Part shown: in pieces, positions 47,887 to 56,837 of the stretch
Layout of the letters: each line of letters begins with the position of its first letter
How positions within the stretch are numbered: position 1 is the first letter of the stretch
Assembly: GCA_022844105.1 (NCBI GenBank)
Contig: JALHMJ010000002.1
Coordinates: 440,867 to 504,866, forward strand
Source: Hyphomicrobium sp.
Lineage (GTDB): Bacteria > Pseudomonadota > Alphaproteobacteria > Rhizobiales > Hyphomicrobiaceae
DNA: 64,000 nt
Reading direction: 5' to 3'
Program-made: the position numbers and the translations under genes
The notes under the pieces: generated by a model
Database searches by the model: none
What the model saw: the letters and a program-made list of their open reading frames with translations, nothing else
What the model was told of the DNA's origin: nothing

Positions 47887-49029
47887 TTAAACTCGTTGAG
47901 CCGGAGGTTTGCCGCTTCGGGTCTTCGCGCCAGCGCCTTTGGCGGCCTTGGCCAGGGCCGCCGGTGTTTTCTTCGGGCGCAGGGCTTGGACAAGTGCGTC
48001 GAAATCCTCAGGCAACTCGGAATGGAAGGCGAGCGACTTTCCAGTCACCGGATGTTCAAACCCAAGGTCCGCCGCGTGCAGCGCCTGCCGGCCCAGTTTC
48101 TCAAGGGCCTCCCGCGCTGCATCCGGCAAACGCGAAGCGCGCGTCAGAAATCCCCGGCCATAAACCGGATCGGCGAGCAACGGATGTCCGATATGCGCCA
48201 TGTGCACGCGGATCTGATGCGTGCGCCCGGTCTCCAGGATAAGCCGCACGAGGGCCGCGACCGGCACGCCATCTTTGTCGGCGAACGTCTCAAGCACGGC
48301 GTAGTGCGTTACGGCATGCCGTCCCGAACCTTCGGGCACCACGGCGATTTTCACCCGGCTTTGCGCCGATCGCGATAAGGCGGCATCGACGCTGCCCTTG
48401 CGCCTTGGCGGCACGCCCCACAAGACGGCGAGATAAGCCCGTTCCAGCCGGCCGTCCTGCCCGTGCGCCGCAAACTGCTCCGACAGCCCGGCATGCGCCG
48501 CGTCGGTCTTCGCCACGACCAGCAGTCCGGACGTATCCTTATCGAGGCGATGCACGATCCCCGGCCGCTTGACGCCGCCAATTCCGGACAGGCTCTCGCC
48601 GCAATGCGCGATCAACGCATTGACGAGCGTCCCCGTCGCGTGCCCGGCCGCCGGATGCACAACCAGCCCCGCCGGCTTGTCGATCACGATCAGATGCCCA
48701 TCTTCGTAAACGACATGGAGCGGAATGGCTTCACCCGCGGGCTGCGCCGGCACCGCTGCGGGCAGGTGCACCGTCAGCGTTTCTCCGCCTTTGAGTTTGC
48801 CGCCCGGATCGGTCCACACCGCGCCGTCGATCTGCACCGCGCCCTCACGGATCAAAGCCTGCAGACGCGACCGGCTCAACGACGCACAGGCCGCCGCCAG
48901 CACGCGGTCGATCCGCTGTCCGCGCGCGTCACCACCCGCAACGTGCACAACCGTACCGCCGGCCTCGGCCGTCAGAACTCCCGGCACCGCGTCGTCATCG
49001 GGCTCGTCGTCGAAATCACTGGAAATCAT
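47887..49029 (-). CDS. rluD: 23S rRNA pseudouridine synthase, RluA/RluD family
   Basis: Forms pseudouridines in helix 69 of 23S rRNA (by family). 380 residues. S4 domain at about 36-92 (QRIDRVLAAACASLSRSRLQALIREGAVQIDG), catalytic domain with VIDKPAGLVVHPAAGH (about 114-129), the active-site GIVHRLDKDTSGLLVVAKT (about 156-174, catalytic Asp in RLDKDTSG), and RTHQIRVHMAHIGHPLLADPVYG. An acidic N-terminus and a Lys/Ala-rich C-terminal tail (about 350-380) are extra. rpoH follows after 236 bases. The divergent side (49030-49227) has no gene I can support. Confidence 0.95.
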   Translation of the reverse strand: MISSDFDDEPDDDAVPGVLTAEAGGTVVHVAGGDARGQRIDRVLAAACASLSRSRLQALIREGAVQIDGAVWTDPGGKLKGGETLTVHLPAAVPAQPAGEAIPLHVVYEDGHLIVIDKPAGLVVHPAAGHATGTLVNALIAHCGESLSGIGGVKRPGIVHRLDKDTSGLLVVAKTDAAHAGLSEQFAAHGQDGRLERAYLAVLWGVPPRRKGSVDAALSRSAQSRVKIAVVPEGSGRHAVTHYAVLETFADKDGVPVAALVRLILETGRTHQIRVHMAHIGHPLLADPVYGRGFLTRASRLPDAAREALEKLGRQALHAADLGFEHPVTGKSLAFHSELPEDFDALVQALRPKKTPAALAKAAKGAGAKTRSGKPPAQRV

Positions 49030-49227
49030 GGAGTCAGGGATTACCTGGTTAATCGCGCACCGTCAGCGGTGATGGGGAGCACGAAACGCAGTCTCGATCC
49101 AGCTATTCGGAGCCAGCGCGACAAGAACCGCACCCGTACCGCAGCATACGCAAGCGGCGCCACCACCCAGGAACATGCCGCTTGATCCCTCAAGGGCGTT
49201 CCCCTAAAACCCCCGCTCCGCCCTGAC

Positions 49228-49303
49228 GCCCCGTTCGTCTAGTGGCCCAGGACGCCCGCCTCTCACGTGGGCAACAGGGGTTCGAACCCCCTACGGGGCG
49301 CCA
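49228..49303 (+). tRNA. tRNA-Glu (anticodon CTC)
   Basis: GCCCCGT acceptor strand pairs with ACGGGGC, followed by GCCA (CCA encoded at 49301-49303). D arm TCGTCTAGTGGCCCAGGACG is that of tRNA-Glu. The anticodon loop CTCTCAC carries CTC. T arm AGGGGTTCGAACCCCCT. 76 bases. Confidence 0.96.
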
Positions 49304-49386
49304 CGCGTGCCGCACACGAGACGCAAAGGCCTCAACGAAGTGTGGGCTGCCGCACGATGATCTCATTCTGCGTGTAGGTGCGGACG

Positions 49387-50268
49387 ATGTGTAGGCGTCC
49401 GCAAAAGCTGGCCCATTGTTTGTTTGTGTTCACCGCTTTCGGCGCGTCGTGGCCGACGGTGGCGCGCGCGGAATCGAGCGATTGTGAGTCCGCAACTCTA
49501 AGCTCGTGCTTGATGACTTGGCCAGGTTTCCAAATCGACATTCCCGCAGGAATGGCTATTGCACCTCCGATCAATGTAAAGCCTGCGGAAAGTGGCTTGG
49601 CGGCCTCCACGAGCTTTTCGACCTGGCGCGATTACAATGCCAATCAGCTGTCGAAGAAGTTGGAGCAGTCACTTGGGCAAAACGGATTCGCGAAGGTCCG
49701 GCCGCCGCAAGTTTCAATGCCGCTCGATATCTGGACTCGTGTCCAGATCGTTGGCGTCGACGGCGATGCCGATAAAAACGTTCAGATTGCCGCTGGCGCC
49801 GATTACAAGTGGAGCCGCTCGGCCAATCTGGGAGTGTCGACGCAGATTGCCGGCACGCCGGTGGCGAATGGTCCAGACCCTGTGGACGCAGCGCAGGATA
49901 TTGTTGGCGCCTACGCCAACATTTCACTGCTGCCCGCGCTCAGCATCGAAGCAAAGGGGCAGTGGGTTGTTGCTGGCGATGGTGCCGAAACAGACGGCGT
50001 CGGGTCAGAGACGTCAATGTCCATCGCTCCGCGCATCAGCCAAAAATTCACGCTAGATGGGGGCAATTCGATCGAGCCCTACGTAACGCTCCGCAACGAA
50101 CTGTATGCCGAGGGAGCCAAGGATTTTACGCCATCAGCAGGCGGCGGGGTCATCATCGACAAGCCGCAGGGCTATTCGCTAAGCATTTCCACGATGGTCG
50201 AGAGCATCGAGCAAGCCGACCAGCCGCAGGTGAACAGCAGAATTCAGCTCAAGGTTCCCATGCATTGA
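49387..50268 (+). CDS. Exported protein with beta-barrel-like C-terminal half
   Basis: 293 residues from the ATG at 49387 (a GTG three codons upstream is also possible). Signal peptide about 1-28 (AHCLFVFTAFGASWPTVARA). Three Cys near the N-terminus (SSDCESATLSSCL), then an Ile/Pro-rich segment. The C-terminal two thirds show alternating hydrophobic and polar residues in short strands (AGADYKWSRSANLGVSTQIAG, ISLLPALSIEAKGQWVVAGDG, NSIEPYVTLRNELYAEG, YSLSISTMVESI), as in outer-membrane beta-barrels or beta-sandwiches. It does not end in the usual Phe, so an outer-membrane assignment is inference. Convergent with the L,D-transpeptidase gene. Confidence 0.65.
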   Translation: MCRRPQKLAHCLFVFTAFGASWPTVARAESSDCESATLSSCLMTWPGFQIDIPAGMAIAPPINVKPAESGLAASTSFSTWRDYNANQLSKKLEQSLGQNGFAKVRPPQVSMPLDIWTRVQIVGVDGDADKNVQIAAGADYKWSRSANLGVSTQIAGTPVANGPDPVDAAQDIVGAYANISLLPALSIEAKGQWVVAGDGAETDGVGSETSMSIAPRISQKFTLDGGNSIEPYVTLRNELYAEGAKDFTPSAGGGVIIDKPQGYSLSISTMVESIEQADQPQVNSRIQLKVPMH

Positions 50269-50320
50269 CGCTGCCACAGGCACTCTCGCGTGCCGGCAGC
50301 ACTGTCGAGACGTTTCTGCT

Positions 50321-51940
50321 TCACAGCTTGAACGGGGCGTTCAACGCTTTGATCAGTCGGGCGTCGCGGCCATAAATATCTTGATAAAAGGACGCTCCGC
50401 CAATCGGCGAGGGATCGACCGTCCAATACAAAACGAGCACCGGCAACGGCGTTGGCAGCGCGATCGCTTTCATTTTTCCAGCAGCCACCACCGCATCAAT
50501 TTTTGGTCGATCCCAGCTGAGCCGGTCACCAAGAACGATCTCAGCGAGCTTCAGCGGATCTTCCACGCGAATGCAGCCATGGCTGAATGTGCGACCAGCC
50601 TTGTCGAACAACTGACGGCTTGGGGTATCATGCAAATAGACAGAGTATTTATTCGGAAATAAGAACTTTACGAGTCCCAGCGCGTTTTTGGGGCCCGGTT
50701 GCTGGACCACACGATAAGGGAAAGTCGCTGCCGTATAGGCCGCGATATCGACGTTTTCTACGCGCTGCCCGGACTTATCGGCGAGATAATAGTTTCCGGC
50801 TGCGAGATAAGCTGGATTTGCCGACGCTTTCGGAAAGATTTCATTCCTGACGATGCTCTGCGGCACAGTCCAATCCGGATTGATCACGACCGTCTTCATG
50901 GGTTCCGTGAAAATGGGGGTCTTCGTGTACGGCTGCCCTACGACAACGCGCGTCGACCACACCTTCTCGTTCTTCAAAAAGACGTGCAGATAAAAACCCG
51001 CGACATTTACAATGACCGCCTCCGGCCCCATCGTTCGCAGAAGCCACCGCCCACGTTCTAGGTTGGCCCGGACTTGATCGACACGTTCCGATGCGGTCAC
51101 ATTGAGTGCCGCCATCGTGCCGGGACCAATCACACCATCCGGGTTCAGCCCGTTCGACGCTTGGAACGTCTCAACAGCATCGGCAATCGATTGATCGTAG
51201 AGTTCGGGGGCTGTAACGGGGCCGTCCGACGTCCATTCGCCTGTCACTTTCAGTCGCGCGCGCAAGATGGCGACACGAGGATCGCTTTGCCCCAACTTCA
51301 GCGGTGCACCGTCAGCGATGGTTGGCCAACCGCCCGAGACCTCATAGGCCGTGTATTGCTGGAGCAGCGCCTTCAGTTCGATATAGAGAGGGTGCGTGAG
51401 CATCACCTTGTCGATGAGACCCTGCACATCTCCCGCCTTCAACGCAGCTGCTATCGTTTGAGCGGGATCCTCCGTCAAAACAGGACGCGCAAAGTTCCAG
51501 TTCGCGTCGAAACTGTTCGGTGCCACTTTTCCAAAATAGAGTTGATAGAGCAGCCGGACGAGTGCGTCGCTCAGGACAATCTCGCGTTCTGCCGCGTTCT
51601 GCGGCGGCGCTGAGCCAGCTGCTTTGACGTACTCGGCATGAAAATCGTTGGGCGTTAGTCCATCTTCCCAACTGCGAGCGATCGCGCGCGACAGCACGTC
51701 GACCATGGCGCCATTCGTCCAGACCGGCTGATACCCTAAGGCTGCATAGAGTTTCGGTATGAACGTGTGACCTGCGATCTCGACGCCCCCGACCTTACGC
51801 TTCGAAGGCTGCAAAAGCGCTTCTACAGTCGATTTCAATTCTGGCTGCGGGGAAGTTTCCTGTGCCGAGACCGAATTCGCCCCGTTCCAGCCAAACAGGA
51901 CGAGCGTGACCCAGGCCGCAATCCAAAGGCGCGACCACAT
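50321..51940 (-). CDS. L,D-transpeptidase (YcbB/LdtD type)
   Basis: Forms 3-3 peptide cross-links in the cell wall (by family). 539 residues from the ATG at 51940, chosen because a standard signal peptide follows (LWIAAWVTLVLFGWNGANSVSAQ); an upstream start at 52033 would overlap a 38-codon frame. A scaffold domain at about 40-250 is followed by a peptidoglycan-binding module (QSIADAVETFQASNGLNPDGVIGPGTMAALN, about 237-267) and the YkuD catalytic domain (about 300-470) with catalytic Cys in SHGCIRV at about 448-454. Extended like E. coli YcbB. No ribosome binding site stands out at the chosen start. Confidence 0.9.
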   Translation of the reverse strand: MWSRLWIAAWVTLVLFGWNGANSVSAQETSPQPELKSTVEALLQPSKRKVGGVEIAGHTFIPKLYAALGYQPVWTNGAMVDVLSRAIARSWEDGLTPNDFHAEYVKAAGSAPPQNAAEREIVLSDALVRLLYQLYFGKVAPNSFDANWNFARPVLTEDPAQTIAAALKAGDVQGLIDKVMLTHPLYIELKALLQQYTAYEVSGGWPTIADGAPLKLGQSDPRVAILRARLKVTGEWTSDGPVTAPELYDQSIADAVETFQASNGLNPDGVIGPGTMAALNVTASERVDQVRANLERGRWLLRTMGPEAVIVNVAGFYLHVFLKNEKVWSTRVVVGQPYTKTPIFTEPMKTVVINPDWTVPQSIVRNEIFPKASANPAYLAAGNYYLADKSGQRVENVDIAAYTAATFPYRVVQQPGPKNALGLVKFLFPNKYSVYLHDTPSRQLFDKAGRTFSHGCIRVEDPLKLAEIVLGDRLSWDRPKIDAVVAAGKMKAIALPTPLPVLVLYWTVDPSPIGGASFYQDIYGRDARLIKALNAPFKL

Positions 51941-52002
51941 ACACGCGTGGCATGGTCCAAACAGCCGCCGACGATGACCGCTCCGAAGTCGCCCGGTCGC
52001 GA

Positions 52003-52119
52003 TCAGTAAACCTGCAAAAGCGCATTGAGCCATTCGTTGCCTATTCCCCTTAATACGACAACCCAGAATGCAGACGCGACCGCCGCTCCGATAAGAAACC
52101 ACGTCAGGCGATCATTCAT
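52003..52119 (-). CDS. Candidate 38-residue single-span membrane protein
   Basis: ATG 52119-52117, stop TGA 52005-52003. It begins MNDRLTWFLIGAAVASAFWV and ends LNALLQVY: a short polar start, one hydrophobic helix at about 7-24 (Trp and Phe flanked), and a short polar tail. This is the standard shape of bacterial small membrane proteins. It lies 62 bases before the L,D-transpeptidase start on the same strand, probably in one transcript. The ribosome binding site is weak (TAAGA). Too short for usual gene calls. Confidence 0.55.
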   Translation of the reverse strand: MNDRLTWFLIGAAVASAFWVVVLRGIGNEWLNALLQVY

Positions 52120-52342
52120 TGAGTCTTAGTTCCCATTGACTGACCCTCAACCGTCAGATTTAAATGTCCGAAGTGATACCCGATCAAGTGCCCACCGGGC
52201 GCAGACCCTCTGGCATTGACAATTTAAGCGTCGACCTAGAATTGATCCACGACAACATCCGAGCTTTCAAAATCTGTATAGAACTTTCTCTCTGGCAGGA
52301 TAATAAAAGCATTCTGCAATGCGAACGGGAGCGCAACCCATC

Positions 52343-54853
52343 ATGCAGTCGCCGAAAATTCCGATGATGAAGGGATTACTGTTTGCCTGCGGATTGATTG
52401 CATTGGCGCCATTTGCGGCGGCGCAACAAACGCCGCCTCTCGGCTCGCCCGCCGCGACCAGGTCCATCGACGGGAAACAACTGCCTGCCCCCGATCTGCC
52501 TTTTGGCGGCGTGATCAAGGACACAGCGCAGCAATCCACGCCCTTCTGGCAACCGCGCATCATTCCACCGAAGGGTGCGCCTAACATTTTGCTGATCATA
52601 ACAGATGATTCAGGGTTCGGGGTACCGAGCACCTTTGGGGGTGTAATTCCGACTCCCGCCCTTGATCGGATCGCCAATAACGGGCTCCGTTACAACAACT
52701 TCCATTCGACCGCACTGTGCTCGCCAACACGCGCTGCACTCATTACGGGTCGCAACCATCATTCGGTTGGCTTCGGTGTGATTTCAGAGCAGGCAACAGG
52801 CTTTCCCGGCTACGATAGCGTCATTACCAAAGACAAGGCGACGGTCGGGCGCATTCTGAAGGAGAATGGCTATCTGACATCGTGGTTTGGAAAGAACCAT
52901 AACACTCCGTCGTATACGGCATCTCAAGCAGGACCTTTCAACCAGTGGCCGTCGGGCATGGGATTTGATTATTTCTACGGCTTCATGGGCGGCGACACGA
53001 ACCAGTGGCAGCCGGCGAACCTTGCGCGAAATAATACGTACATTTATCCATTCCTGAACAATCCCAGTTTCAACCTCACAACCGCGATGGCCGATGACGC
53101 CATCGACTACATGCATAAAATGAATACGCTGGCGGCCGACCGGCCGTTCTTTGTCTATTACGCTCCGGGCGGTACTCATGCGCCGCACCATCCCACGCCG
53201 GAGTGGATCAAGAAAATCGAAGACATGAAACTCTTCGACGATGGCTGGAATGCCCTGCGTGAAAAAATCTTCGCCAACCAGAAAAAACTCGGCATCGTTC
53301 CCGCCAACACGACGCTCACACCTTGGCCAGACGATCTCCTGAAGAAATGGGAGCAACTCTCGGATGACGAGAAGAAGCTGTTCAAGCGCCAGGCTGAGGT
53401 GTTTGCCGCCTACGTCGCCTACACCGATCATGAAATCGGCCGCGTGGTTCAGACCGTTGAGGATATTGGTAAACTTGATAACACCCTGATCATCTACATC
53501 AACGGCGATAATGGCACGAGTTCAGAGGGCACGCTGAACGGCACCCCGAACGAAGTCGCGATGTTCAATGGCGTCGAAGTACCGGTCGACGTTCAACTCA
53601 AGAACTTCTACGACGTCTGGGGTTCGGACAGGACGTATAACCATATGGCGGTGCCGTGGGCGTGGGCCTTCGACACGCCATTCTCGTGGACAAAGCAGAT
53701 TGTTTCTCACCTCGGCGGCATTCGCCAGCCAATGGCGATTTCCTGGCCGGCCCGGATCAAGGACAAAGGTGGGCTTCGCAGTCAATTCCACCACGTCATT
53801 GACATTGTGCCGACGCTCCTTGAGGCAACCAGCATCTCGCAGCCCGACTTCGTCGACGGCATCAAGCAGAGCCCGGTCGAAGGCGTGAGCATGCTCTACA
53901 CCTTCGACAAGACCAACGCGGCGGCGCCGTCGACGCACACGACGCAATACTTCGAAATGTTTGGCGACCGCGCCCTCTACCACGAGGGGTGGCTCGCCAG
54001 CACTAAGGTCATGCGTCCGCCGTGGGTCCAGGCGCAGCCAAAGGTAAACGTGCTCGACTATCCCTGGGAATTGTATGACTTGACCAAGGATTTCAGTCAG
54101 GCCACCAACATCGCCGCTGAAAACCCTGCTAAGCTTGATGAACTCAAAACACTATTCTGGAGCGAGGCCGACAAGTATCAAGTCCGACCGCTCGATTCGA
54201 CGCTGCTCACCCGACTTATTACGCCGCGACCGAGTGCGACTGCTGGCCGTAACGCGTTTTCGTGGACCAGACCAATCACCGGAACCCCGAACGGCAGTGC
54301 GCCTAGCGTTCTAAATACGTCTTACACATTCAAAGCCGACATCGAAGTGCCGGACGGCGGTGGCGACGGCGTACTGATCACGCAAGGCGGTCGCTTCGGC
54401 GGCTATGGGTTCTATATCGTCAAGGGCAAGCCGACTTTCACCTGGAATCTTGTCGATCTGAAACGGATCAAGTGGCAGGGACCCGATTCACTCACGGCCG
54501 GAAAGCATGTCATCGAATTTGACTTCAAGTACGATGGCCTCGGCATGGCAACGCTGGCCTTTGGCGATCCGAGCGGCATTGGACGCGGCGGCACGGGCAC
54601 CTTGAAGGTTGACGGGAATGTGGTCGCAACCCTAGCCATGCCACATACGTTGCCGTTCATCTTACAATGGGACGAAAACCTCGACATCGGCTCCGACACG
54701 GGAACTCCTGTCGACGATTCCGACTATCAGGTGCCGTTCGCCTTTACCGGCAAAATCGGCGAGATCAGCCTCAGCATTGATCATCCCAAACTCACAGCCG
54801 AAGATGAACAGCGCCTGACTGAAGCGATGAAAGCGAGAAAGTCCGCCGAATAG
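52343..54853 (+). CDS. Arylsulfatase (sulfatase family, CxPxR type)
   Basis: Hydrolyses sulfate esters in the periplasm. 836 residues from the ATG at 52343 (GGGAG 12 bases upstream); other starts exist at 52319 and 52364. Signal peptide covers about 8-28 (LLFACGLIALAPFAAAQ). Metal site NILLIITDDSGFG (about 79-91). The active-site Cys, matured to formylglycine, is in LCSPTRAALITGR at about 125-137. The product resembles the large AtsA-type enzymes of pseudomonads and rhizobia (AYVAYTDHEIGRVV, HAPHHPTPEW). A C-terminal beta-rich domain of about 190 residues (from about 640) follows. The upstream gap 52120-52342 holds only its likely promoter. Confidence 0.93.
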   Translation: MQSPKIPMMKGLLFACGLIALAPFAAAQQTPPLGSPAATRSIDGKQLPAPDLPFGGVIKDTAQQSTPFWQPRIIPPKGAPNILLIITDDSGFGVPSTFGGVIPTPALDRIANNGLRYNNFHSTALCSPTRAALITGRNHHSVGFGVISEQATGFPGYDSVITKDKATVGRILKENGYLTSWFGKNHNTPSYTASQAGPFNQWPSGMGFDYFYGFMGGDTNQWQPANLARNNTYIYPFLNNPSFNLTTAMADDAIDYMHKMNTLAADRPFFVYYAPGGTHAPHHPTPEWIKKIEDMKLFDDGWNALREKIFANQKKLGIVPANTTLTPWPDDLLKKWEQLSDDEKKLFKRQAEVFAAYVAYTDHEIGRVVQTVEDIGKLDNTLIIYINGDNGTSSEGTLNGTPNEVAMFNGVEVPVDVQLKNFYDVWGSDRTYNHMAVPWAWAFDTPFSWTKQIVSHLGGIRQPMAISWPARIKDKGGLRSQFHHVIDIVPTLLEATSISQPDFVDGIKQSPVEGVSMLYTFDKTNAAAPSTHTTQYFEMFGDRALYHEGWLASTKVMRPPWVQAQPKVNVLDYPWELYDLTKDFSQATNIAAENPAKLDELKTLFWSEADKYQVRPLDSTLLTRLITPRPSATAGRNAFSWTRPITGTPNGSAPSVLNTSYTFKADIEVPDGGGDGVLITQGGRFGGYGFYIVKGKPTFTWNLVDLKRIKWQGPDSLTAGKHVIEFDFKYDGLGMATLAFGDPSGIGRGGTGTLKVDGNVVATLAMPHTLPFILQWDENLDIGSDTGTPVDDSDYQVPFAFTGKIGEISLSIDHPKLTAEDEQRLTEAMKARKSAE

Positions 54854-54914
54854 ATACGGCCCAACACCACGACTTGCCGATCCAGGAAAGGGTGCGCAAT
54901 TCCGCTAGACGCGG

Positions 54915-55826
54915 CTAGACCGGGTCAGCCGCCAAACGCGGATCGCGTTCGAATTCACGGGCGAGATAATCGATCATCGCGCGCACCTTCAGTGGCACAA
55001 ACCGGCGCGAAGCATAAACGGCGCTCATCGGCAGACGCTTGGGTTCGTGATCCGCTAACAGCACCTGGACCTTGCCGCTTGCAATTTCGTCGCTGAACGC
55101 GAAAGCCGGGATAACGGCAATGCCAAGACCGGCAAGAACGCCTTCACGCACGGCGTCAGAGGTGTCCGCCCGAAACCGGCCCTTGATTTCGACGGTCAAC
55201 GGGCCATCGGGGCCTTCAAACTCCCAGCAATTGCCGGTCGCCAGACGCGTGTAGAAAATACATTCGTGGCCCGTCAGATCATGCGGCGTACGCGGCGCAC
55301 CGTGTGACTTGATGTAGGCCGGAGAAGCGACCGTTACGCGCCGAACAACCCCGATGCGCTTGGCGATCAGACCGGGGTCCGTGATATTTCCAACGCGGAT
55401 TGCGAGATCAATACCCTGTTCCGCAAGATCCGCGAATGTATCGCTCATCGACAATTCGATCGAGACTTCCGGATGGCGCGTGAGGAAAGCCGGCAGTCGT
55501 GGCACGATGTGCAAGCGGCCGAAGACCACGGGCGTTGCCATCCGCAAGAGACCGGATGGTTTGCTGCGCCGACGTCCAACCGCGGACTCGGCTTCTCCGA
55601 CCGCCTCAAGCACACGCAGCACATGCTCATAGTATGCACGGCCGTCGTCGGTCAGGGTCAATGCGCGAGTGGTGCGTGTGAGCAGTCTTGCACCCAGGTG
55701 CTCTTCGAGCGCCGCAATTTGGCGGCTGATTGTGGGTTGCGTGGTGCTCATCTGCGCCGCGACAGCGGTGAAACTTCCCGCTTCCACTACCCGAACAAAG
55801 GTCTGCATCGGTCCCAAAAGGTCCAT
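54915..55826 (-). CDS. LysR-family transcriptional regulator
   Basis: 303 residues. Winged helix-turn-helix (LGPMQTFVRVVEAGSFTAVAAQMSTTQPTISRQIAALEEHLGARLLTR, about 4-51). Effector domain with RMATPVVFGRLHIVPRLPAFL and DLAIRVGNITDPGLIAKRIG, close in pattern to regulators of GST and catabolic genes. It is divergent from the ECH-GST-SDR cluster and shares a 130-base promoter region that contains a perfect inverted repeat (55834-55852), so it probably controls that cluster and itself. Ligand unknown. Confidence 0.9.
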   Translation of the reverse strand: MDLLGPMQTFVRVVEAGSFTAVAAQMSTTQPTISRQIAALEEHLGARLLTRTTRALTLTDDGRAYYEHVLRVLEAVGEAESAVGRRRSKPSGLLRMATPVVFGRLHIVPRLPAFLTRHPEVSIELSMSDTFADLAEQGIDLAIRVGNITDPGLIAKRIGVVRRVTVASPAYIKSHGAPRTPHDLTGHECIFYTRLATGNCWEFEGPDGPLTVEIKGRFRADTSDAVREGVLAGLGIAVIPAFAFSDEIASGKVQVLLADHEPKRLPMSAVYASRRFVPLKVRAMIDYLAREFERDPRLAADPV

Positions 55827-55833
55827 AGGTCAT

Positions 55834-55852
55834 CCATACAATTTTCGTATGG
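55834..55852. promoter_or_regulatory. Likely LysR operator
   Basis: CCATAC (55834-55839), seven bases, GTATGG (55847-55852): perfect dyad of the T-N11-A type used by LysR regulators, starting eight bases before the regulator's own start codon. Confidence 0.65.
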
Positions 55853-55956
55853 TTCATATAAAATCTTGGAGCGTTACGCAATCCCGGCGCATGGGGCATG
55901 GTTTGGACATGGCACGGCGATGAGCCGGCCGACCCAACCACGCAGGAGAAAATCCG

Positions 55957-56751
55957 ATGTTCAGCTTCTCGAAACCCTCAACTCAGCCCGCCTACTTCAG
56001 CAAGTACGCCCACATGCGCATGAGTCGCGATGCCAGCGGCGTTCTGCTGGTGGAATTGCACACGAACGGCGGTCCGATCATGTTCGACGCCAACGACCAC
56101 GAACACTTCGTTGATGCATTCTACGAGATCGGCCGCGACCGGGGGAACAAGATCGTCATCCTGACGGGGGTCGGCGACTATATGGCCTCGATTGACTTCG
56201 GCAGCTTCGGCAATGTCGGCGACGCCAATGTCTGGTCGAAAGTTCATGACGAAGGCACGCAGATCCTCGAAAACATCGCCAACATCCGCGTCCCCGTCAT
56301 CGCCGCCATTGAAGGCCGCGCGCACGTCCACACCGAATATGCGCTGCTCGCCAACGTCATCGTGGCCGGCAAGAACGCTACGTTCAACGATCTGCCGCAT
56401 TTCGCCGGTGGCGTTGTCCCCGGCGACGGCATCGCAACGACATGGTCCTACCGCGCCGGCCCCGGCCGCGTCGAAGCGTTCTTGCTCGACCCGCAGTCGA
56501 TTTCCGCGCAGACGGCCGCCGATTGGGGCGTCGTCAATTACGTCGTCGAAGACGGTCAAGCCGTCGCCAAGGCGCGGGAACTGGCCGCCATCTACCTCAA
56601 GCAGCCGGAAGTCACGCGCCGCAACACGCGCATTCACTTCATCCAGCCGCTGAAGGAACGGATCGTGCGTGAAGTTGGCTACGGACTTGCCCTTGAAGGC
56701 GCCAGCGCCAACGCGCTTGTGCAGCAGATGACGGCTGCCAAGACGAACTGA
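55957..56751 (+). CDS. Crotonase-superfamily beta-diketone hydrolase (6-oxocamphor hydrolase-like)
   Basis: 264 residues, with AGGAG about seven bases upstream of the ATG. The sequence follows 6-oxocamphor hydrolase closely in pattern: YFSKYAHMRMSRDASGVLLVELHTNGG (about 13-39), NKIVILTGVGD (about 64-74), IRVPVIAAIEG (about 110-120), and PHFAGGVVPGDG (147-158) holding His148 and Asp157, nine residues apart as in the camphor enzyme (His145, Asp154). That enzyme cleaves carbon-carbon bonds of cyclic diketones by a retro-Claisen reaction. The substrate here is unknown. First gene of a three-gene cluster with GST and SDR. Confidence 0.8.
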   Translation: MFSFSKPSTQPAYFSKYAHMRMSRDASGVLLVELHTNGGPIMFDANDHEHFVDAFYEIGRDRGNKIVILTGVGDYMASIDFGSFGNVGDANVWSKVHDEGTQILENIANIRVPVIAAIEGRAHVHTEYALLANVIVAGKNATFNDLPHFAGGVVPGDGIATTWSYRAGPGRVEAFLLDPQSISAQTAADWGVVNYVVEDGQAVAKARELAAIYLKQPEVTRRNTRIHFIQPLKERIVREVGYGLALEGASANALVQQMTAAKTN

Positions 56752-56775
56752 GAATAGGTCACCTTGTTCGACGTT

Positions 56776-56803
56776 AGGACCGAGTGGAGCCCCACTCGGT
56801 CCT
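56776..56803 (+). terminator. Perfect 12-pair hairpin between the hydrolase and GST genes
   Basis: AGGACCGAGTGG (56776-56787), loop AGCC, CCACTCGGTCCT (56792-56803). No T-tract follows (GGCTCTCTC), so more a processing or attenuation hairpin than a full terminator. It lies 25 bases after the stop of the first gene. Confidence 0.65.
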
Positions 56804-56837
56804 GGCTCTCTCAACATGAAACACGGGAACATCAGCC

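Noticed and set aside
49062..49185. 37-codon frame divergent from rluD (starts MGSTKRSLDP)
   Set aside because: Ribosome binding site unconvincing and composition neutral; possible but not supportable without comparison.
52164..52367. 67-codon frame before the arylsulfatase
   Set aside because: No ribosome binding site, overlaps the sulfatase start, and its last part is Arg/Cys-rich without a family look.
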